DNA of 9,112 nucleotides, from NCBI GenBank assembly GCA_900555795.1, contig USMP01000029.1, forward strand, positions 1-9,112. Reading direction: 5' to 3'. This DNA is from an uncultured Eubacteriales bacterium. Its GTDB lineage: Bacteria > Bacillota > Clostridia > Oscillospirales > Oscillospiraceae. Within the stretch, counting starts at the first letter, position 1; each line of letters starts with the position of its first letter. Below, piece after piece: positions 5,258 through 9,112 of this stretch. A program made the translations under genes and the position numbers. The notes beneath the pieces were generated by a model. The model saw nothing but the letters and a program-made list of their open reading frames with translations. It did no database searches and had not been told where the DNA came from.

Positions 5258-5863
5258 TTACAGTTCGCCGTTTTCCAGCATTTGAAATACCTGTTCCGAC
5301 GTGACGGCGCTGGCAAAGTATTTTGCCATGTCCTCTACAAAAAAGGCGTTCAGTTCCGGGGTGTTGGTGGCCGTCATATCGGAGATGATAAAGGTGCGAA
5401 ACCCATGGCTGTACGCGTCGTTTACCGTGGCCCGGCAGCACACATTGGTCTTGACGCCGCACACCAGCACATTCTCCACCCCTCTCTCCCGCAGGCGCTG
5501 GTCCAGGTCGTTCCGGAAAAAGGCGCTGGCGGCAGACTTGTGCCAGAGGATATCCCGCTCCCGGTCTATGTGGATGCGCTCGTCAATCTCAAATCCCGGC
5601 GTCCCCTGGATCAGGCACCGGCGCGTGCCGTCGGACCGGTGGGTCCGGGAGGGGCCGGGGCCCGGCCTGGCCCGGCGCACCTCCGCCGGGCCGCCGGAGT
5701 AGACCACCACAATCAGGACTCCCTGATCCCGCATGCGGTCGATTCCGGCGCTGACCCGATCCATCATCTCCCCCGTGGGCTCCCGGTAGACACTGCCCCA
5801 GGGCTGGGTAAAGTCATTTTGCAAATCGATCACCAGCAGGGCGGATTGGTATGTATGTTCCAT
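5258..5863 (-). CDS. Isochorismatase-family cysteine hydrolase (Iso1)
   Basis: 201-residue cytosolic hydrolase of the isochorismatase-like superfamily (nicotinamidase, N-carbamoylsarcosine amidase, RutB and others). The Asp-Lys-Cys triad is visible by alignment: Asp13 in VIDLQNDF, Lys109 in LWHKSAASAFF, and Cys142 in GVKTNVCCRAT, so it is probably an active amidase or ester hydrolase. Between the second strand (VVVYSGG) and EIDERI there is a proline- and arginine-rich loop (about residues 59-83) that is longer than in Iso2 and very GC-rich in the DNA. The start ATG at 5863 has an AGGGAGGG ribosome binding site overlapping the TGA of the BtpA-family gene, 12 nt away. TrpA-like 1 follows after 16 nt. 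It is closest by eye to Iso2, sharing GVKTNVCCRAT, the ATNTPEL block and the ending of the protein. The exact substrate cannot be assigned; nicotinamidase-type metal ligands were not evident. Confidence 0.9.
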   Translation of the reverse strand: MEHTYQSALLVIDLQNDFTQPWGSVYREPTGEMMDRVSAGIDRMRDQGVLIVVVYSGGPAEVRRARPGPGPSRTHRSDGTRRCLIQGTPGFEIDERIHIDRERDILWHKSAASAFFRNDLDQRLRERGVENVLVCGVKTNVCCRATVNDAYSHGFRTFIISDMTATNTPELNAFFVEDMAKYFASAVTSEQVFQMLENGEL

Positions 5864-5875
5864 GGATTCCCTCCC

Positions 5876-6670
5876 TCAGGCGTTTCGCGCCTCCACCAAG
5901 GCCCGGGCCAGTTCCGGCTCCACAGCGGCGAACAGATCCCCGCCGGGCTTGATGGAGGAGCCGACAATAAAGCCGGCCGCCTGTTCCATCTGACTTTTGA
6001 TATTGGATACAGCCACGCCGCTGCCCGCCACCACCGGGATTTTGGATACCCGCCGCGCCCGCTGGATTGTCTCAAGGGGCGTCTCCTGGCCGGTGGAGTC
6101 GCCGGTGACTACAATGGCGTCCGCGCCCTGGGCCTGGGCATAGTAGGCGGACTGCTCCAGAGTGACCTGGGGGAACACCATCTCCGCGTGCTTTACCTGG
6201 ATGTCGGCCAGGACGGCAATGTCCTCCATCCCTCCGTTCCGGCGCACCTCCCACACCCTGGCGGCACAGGGCTGCACCACCCCCACGGGGAAGCGCACCG
6301 TGTCCACGAAGGCCGTGATGCGCACAAAGTCCGCCCCGGAGGCCCGGGCAATGGCGAAGAGGTCCCCGCAGTCCGCCGTCATGAAGGAAACCCCCATGGG
6401 AACCGACACCACCTGGTGCACCGCTCCGCAGATCACGCTCATGGCCGCCAGCTGCAGGGGGCCCCGGGTCATTCCCATGGGCCGGTCCAGGGTGGGCTCC
6501 ACCAGCACGGCGTCAAACCCGGCCTGCTCCAGCTTCTTCGCATCGGCCACCGCCTTGGCCACCACGGCGTCCATGCTGCCGCAGTGGTTCATGGCGCCGG
6601 GCAGCGGCAGGCAGTGCACCATGCCGATGAGCACGCCCTGTTTTTCTTTCATCAGTTCAATGATTCTCAT
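5876..6670 (-). CDS. BtpA/SgcQ-family TIM-barrel protein
   Basis: 264-residue protein of the BtpA family (F420-0/photosystem I biogenesis BtpA, SgcQ), predicted phosphate-binding TIM barrels whose metabolic reactions are largely undefined. Family blocks are clear: IGMVHCLPLPG at 15-25, a DIQVKHA block at 156-162, VTGDSTG at 188-194, AGSGV followed by SNI at 215-224, and the C-terminal phosphate-binding type segment IVGSSIKPGG at 235-244. Length matches the family. The start at 6670 follows a GGGAGAG ribosome binding site located in the 11-nt gap after the kinase gene. The cyanobacterial photosystem role cannot apply in this context. Next to a PfkB kinase and ABC importer, a role as a lyase, aldolase or isomerase on a phosphorylated sugar or nucleoside is the reasonable inference, but it is unproven. 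Family assignment is confident, function is not. Confidence 0.9.
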   Translation of the reverse strand: MRIIELMKEKQGVLIGMVHCLPLPGAMNHCGSMDAVVAKAVADAKKLEQAGFDAVLVEPTLDRPMGMTRGPLQLAAMSVICGAVHQVVSVPMGVSFMTADCGDLFAIARASGADFVRITAFVDTVRFPVGVVQPCAARVWEVRRNGGMEDIAVLADIQVKHAEMVFPQVTLEQSAYYAQAQGADAIVVTGDSTGQETPLETIQRARRVSKIPVVAGSGVAVSNIKSQMEQAAGFIVGSSIKPGGDLFAAVEPELARALVEARNA

Positions 6671-6681
6671 TCTGACTCTCC

Positions 6682-7677
6682 CTATTTTTTTGGGTTGACC
6701 GCATCCGCCCGCCGGGCGTTGCGCGCAAGCATCTGCTCCAGAGTGGGCGCGTTGGTAACGGAGCCGTCGTCCTCGATGACAAAGGAGGATACGGTGCTGC
6801 CGTACTGGGCGCAGGTTTCCACCGGCTCCCCCACGCTCAGGCCGTAGAGGAAGCCCGCCACGTAGGCGTCCCCCGCCCCGATGGCGTTGACGTTCCCCAC
6901 GGGGCTCTCCGTAATGGGCACCCGGTACTCCCGCCAGCCGTCCTCCGTCTTTTCATAGACCAGGCTGCCGGCCTTGCCCAGGGTCTTGACAATCAGGCGC
7001 GTCTGACCCAGGCGGAACAAATCAGTAATGGAGGCGTAGCCATACAGTTCCTCCATGTAGGAGATTTCCTCCTCGTTGGCAAAGATAATCTGGGCATACC
7101 GGCAAATCGGCTCCAGGTTGTCCCGGTTAAACACCGAGGTGTCGTGGCTCATGGAGAAGGCCATGGGCATCCCGGCATCCACAATGGCGGAGAACATGGT
7201 GTCCAGATCACCGCTCTTGGGGCAGGTCAGCACAGCCATGCGGCTGTCGGCCATAAACTCCCGCCGCACCGGAACATGGTCCCGCTTCAGCTCCTTCAGG
7301 TCCAGATTGGGGTTATTGGAGTGGTAGCCGCCCATTGTGATGTGATTTTTCTCCCGGTCCTCCAGCATGTAGCAGGTCAAAAACTCGTAGTCCCCCCGGG
7401 GGGAGCGGAAGATCCCGTCCGTCGGCATGCCGAACCGCTGCCTTGCCCGTTCAAACTCGGGGACAAAGCGGTTATCGGAATAAGCCAGCACCGGGTAGAC
7501 CGGGCAGCCCAGCATCATCATGTTGTAGATCACGTTCCAGGCCTTGCCGCCGTAGTAAAGGCGGTCGAAATCCGAGTTCAGGATGGCCGTGGTCTGGCCC
7601 ACCTTGGGAAAGGTGTCAAACTTCATAACCTTTACCGTGGTGGCGGCGCCAAAGACGGTATACGCATATTTCGCCAT
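6682..7677 (-). CDS. PfkB/ribokinase-family carbohydrate or nucleoside kinase
   Basis: 331-residue cytosolic kinase of the ribokinase/PfkB fold, expected to transfer the ATP gamma-phosphate to a hydroxymethyl group of an imported sugar or nucleoside. The first signature is seen as GGKAWNVIYNMMMLG (about residues 43-57; family GGkgxNvAxxxarLG). The second is NAIGAGDAYVAGFLYG, with the anion-hole GAGD at 267-270 and the probable catalytic base Asp270. The usual Asp at the start of the second signature is Asn here. Length is ordinary for the family (about 300-340). The start at 7677 has a GAGGAGG ribosome binding site. The gene lies 13 nt after the permease and 11 nt before the BtpA-family gene, so import, phosphorylation and further metabolism are probably co-expressed. 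Ribokinase, pseudouridine kinase and other nucleoside kinases are all possible; the substrate is unassigned. Confidence 0.9.
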   Translation of the reverse strand: MAKYAYTVFGAATTVKVMKFDTFPKVGQTTAILNSDFDRLYYGGKAWNVIYNMMMLGCPVYPVLAYSDNRFVPEFERARQRFGMPTDGIFRSPRGDYEFLTCYMLEDREKNHITMGGYHSNNPNLDLKELKRDHVPVRREFMADSRMAVLTCPKSGDLDTMFSAIVDAGMPMAFSMSHDTSVFNRDNLEPICRYAQIIFANEEEISYMEELYGYASITDLFRLGQTRLIVKTLGKAGSLVYEKTEDGWREYRVPITESPVGNVNAIGAGDAYVAGFLYGLSVGEPVETCAQYGSTVSSFVIEDDGSVTNAPTLEQMLARNARRADAVNPKK

Positions 7678-7690
7678 ATGGATTTCCTCC

Positions 7691-8617
7691 TCAGCCCTTC
7701 ATAAAGATCCGCATGGGGTTGCGCCGAACCGCGGGCAGTTCCGTGGCCACCAGCACAACGATGATTGTAATATATGGCAGCGCCTCCAGCAGGGAGGCCA
7801 GCGTGGAGCCCAGATAGTTGGACAGCACAATCTGCACCGCCTTGGTGAAGCCGAAGAGCAGGCCGAACAGCGCCGACTTTCCCGGCTCCTTCCGCCCGCA
7901 GTTGATGGCGGACAGGCAGATGTAGCCCCGGGAGGCGGAGATATTCAGCGTGTACATGCCCAAGGACTCCACGGAGATGTTCAGGCCGGCCAGGGCGCAG
8001 CAGAGGCCGGAAATGACCAGCGCCGCGATCTTTACCTTCTGCACGTTGATGCCGATGGCCTCCGCCGCCTCCCAGTTGTCGCCCACCAGGCGGACGTGGG
8101 TACCAAAGGTCGTCTTGTAGTAGACCACCATCAGCACCGCGATCATCAGGAAGGAGAGGTAGGTCAGAGGGGTCTGCAGGTTAAAAATATCGCCCAGGAT
8201 GGGAATATTCCGCAGCACCGGCACATCCAGCATCATCCTGCCGGGATCCACCGTGCTGGTGACATTGATCACCGCGCTGGTGTCAAACAGGGCCATCATC
8301 AGATAGGGAATAATGGCCGCTGTCAGCAGGTTGATGGCCATGCCCACCACCGTGGGGTGGGCGCTGAACTTCACGGTGAACAGGGCGAAGAACATGTTCA
8401 CCAGCACACAGGCGATCAGGGCGGTTATGACGCCCACCCACAGCTTACCGGTGAGCATAATGGCGGCAATGGCCGCGAAGGCGCCGGTATTGATGGCCGA
8501 CTCCAGGGCAAAATTGAATACCCCGGCCCGCTGGACAAACACGCCGCCCATAATGACAAAGAGCAGAGGCGTGGACATCCTGACGGTATAGAACAGCAGT
8601 GTCAAAACTACATTCAT
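7691..8617 (-). CDS. ABC transporter permease, NupQ/YufQ-like second subunit
   Basis: Complete 308-residue integral membrane protein, the second permease of the same BMP/nucleoside-type importer. It begins with a membrane segment and the family's N-terminal signature in the form STPLLFVIMGGVFVQRAGVFN (about residues 15-35; relatives have TPLlfaAlGgvfsERsGvvN), followed by about eight further hydrophobic segments. The cytoplasmic loop at 171-191 (FGTHVRLVGDNWEAAEAIGIN) matches the EAA-like loop that contacts the ATPase. A late hydrophobic stretch is followed by a basic tail (VRRNPMRIFMKG). Length is normal for the family. The ATG at 8617 has an AGGGAGGGG-type ribosome binding site just upstream, and the PfkB kinase starts 13 nt after the stop. 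Pairing with a kinase suggests a phosphorylatable sugar or nucleoside is carried, but specificity is not readable from sequence. Confidence 0.92.
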   Translation of the reverse strand: MNVVLTLLFYTVRMSTPLLFVIMGGVFVQRAGVFNFALESAINTGAFAAIAAIMLTGKLWVGVITALIACVLVNMFFALFTVKFSAHPTVVGMAINLLTAAIIPYLMMALFDTSAVINVTSTVDPGRMMLDVPVLRNIPILGDIFNLQTPLTYLSFLMIAVLMVVYYKTTFGTHVRLVGDNWEAAEAIGINVQKVKIAALVISGLCCALAGLNISVESLGMYTLNISASRGYICLSAINCGRKEPGKSALFGLLFGFTKAVQIVLSNYLGSTLASLLEALPYITIIVVLVATELPAVRRNPMRIFMKG

Positions 8618-8629
8618 AATAACCCCTCC

Positions 8630-9112
8630 CTATTCGCTTTCCGCGGCGCTCTTCCGGCGGAAAAAGCGCATCAGGTCCTGATTCGGCCGGATGTATTTAA
8701 TGGAGAAGAAGAGGATGATGGCGCACTTGACAATGTCGTTGAGTTCAATGGGGGTGCCAATATTGGCCTGCAGAGAGATGCAGCCGTAGCGGAAGCCGCC
8801 GTAGAGCAGGGAAACAATGAGGACCCCCAGGGGATTGCCCCCCGCCAGCACGCAGACGGAAAAGCCGTCCCAGCCCACGCCCATGGCGCCGCCCCACTCA
8901 GGCATGAACGCCTTATAGACGCCCATGATCTCCGTGGCGCCGGCAATGCCGGCAATCGCGCCGCCCAGAATGAAAACCATCAGAATTTTTCGGGAGACCC
9001 GCATCCCCACCGCGTCGGAAAACTCCTGCTGCCGGCCCAGAAACTGGATCTCATAGCCAAATTTTGTCCGCCTCAATATGTACCACACCACCAGCAGCAG
9101 GCCCAGAGCGAG
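8630..9112 (-). CDS. ABC transporter permease, BMP/nucleoside (NupP-like) type, C-terminal part
   Basis: Inner-membrane permease subunit of an importer of the nucleoside/simple-sugar (BmpA, NupP/NupQ) class. The reading frame stays open to the window edge, so the N-terminal half is missing. What remains is the C-terminal ~160 residues. A cytoplasmic coupling-type segment comes first (FGYEIQFLGRQQEFSDAVGM, where family members have RTxFGxxxRAxGxNxxAAxxxGI). Hydrophobic membrane segments follow (around ILMVFILGGAIAGIAGATEI, GVLIVSLLYGGF and IVKCAIILFFSIKYI), then a short charged cytoplasmic tail. The GGNPLGVLIVSLLYGG stretch resembles the GxxxPxGxxxxxxxFG block of these permeases. A GTG at 9091 is only an internal in-frame codon and not the true start. 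The next permease begins 12 nt after the stop, which is typical of paired permease subunits; the ATPase and binding protein are expected upstream, outside the window. Family assignment is good; the substrate is unknown. Confidence 0.88.
   Translation of the reverse strand, partial: LALGLLLVVWYILRRTKFGYEIQFLGRQQEFSDAVGMRVSRKILMVFILGGAIAGIAGATEIMGVYKAFMPEWGGAMGVGWDGFSVCVLAGGNPLGVLIVSLLYGGFRYGCISLQANIGTPIELNDIVKCAIILFFSIKYIRPNQDLMRFFRRKSAAESE

Noticed and set aside
5242..5316. N-terminal extension of TrpA-like 1 overlapping the end of Iso1
   Set aside because: It would overlap the Iso1 gene and lacks a good ribosome binding site, whereas the ATG at 5241 has GGGAGGAG and begins the first barrel strand.
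5231..6847. Longest plus-strand open frame (538 codons) antisense to Iso1, BtpA and the end of the kinase
   Set aside because: It spans three well-supported minus-strand genes and their junctions, and is His/Gly/Pro-rich without a domain.

Overview
The window looks like a catabolic locus from a high-GC Firmicute, probably a gut-type Clostridia/Oscillospirales bacterium. This is inferred from strong AGGAGG-type ribosome binding sites ahead of almost every gene, GC-rich coding DNA with AT-rich promoters, and the gene families present. No rRNA or other phylogenetic marker is present. All genes lie on the minus strand, so transcription runs from high to low coordinates. No RNA gene, CRISPR array, transposase or prophage gene was seen.

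Upstream block (9112 to 4519): two BMP/nucleoside-type ABC permease subunits (the first cut by the window edge), a PfkB-family sugar/nucleoside kinase, a BtpA/SgcQ-family TIM-barrel protein, an isochorismatase-family cysteine hydrolase (Iso1), and a stand-alone tryptophan-synthase-alpha-like TIM-barrel protein (TrpA-like 1). Spacings of 11-17 nt, with ribosome binding sites often inside the end of the preceding gene, indicate one operon. Its promoter, and probably the ATPase and binding protein, lie beyond base 9112.

Regulator (4408 to 3644): a GntR/HutC-type repressor with a UTRA ligand domain, preceded by a good extended -10 promoter.

Downstream block (3526 to 1): two more isochorismatase-family genes (Iso2, which looks intact, and Iso3, whose catalytic triad appears replaced), a 142-nt intergenic segment holding four consecutive hairpins, two more TrpA-like paralogs (both with Gln in place of the catalytic Glu), and an iron-type alcohol dehydrogenase broken by a frameshift and cut by the window edge. 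An AT-rich imperfect palindrome sits between the -10-like element and the start of Iso2 and is a candidate operator.

Inferred working model: a nucleoside-like or glycoside-like compound is imported by the ABC system and phosphorylated by the PfkB kinase. The BtpA and TrpA-like TIM barrels would process the phosphorylated sugar portion, for example by C-C or C-N lyase or aldolase-type chemistry. The cysteine hydrolases would cleave an amide or ester in the released aglycone, and the dehydrogenase would handle an aldehyde or alcohol. There is no TrpB and no other tryptophan biosynthesis gene, so this is not a trp operon. The recurring pairing of isochorismatase-like and TrpA-like genes (1+1 upstream, 2+2 downstream), with degenerate active sites in some of the downstream copies, is the most unusual aspect. 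The substrate cannot be named from sequence alone.
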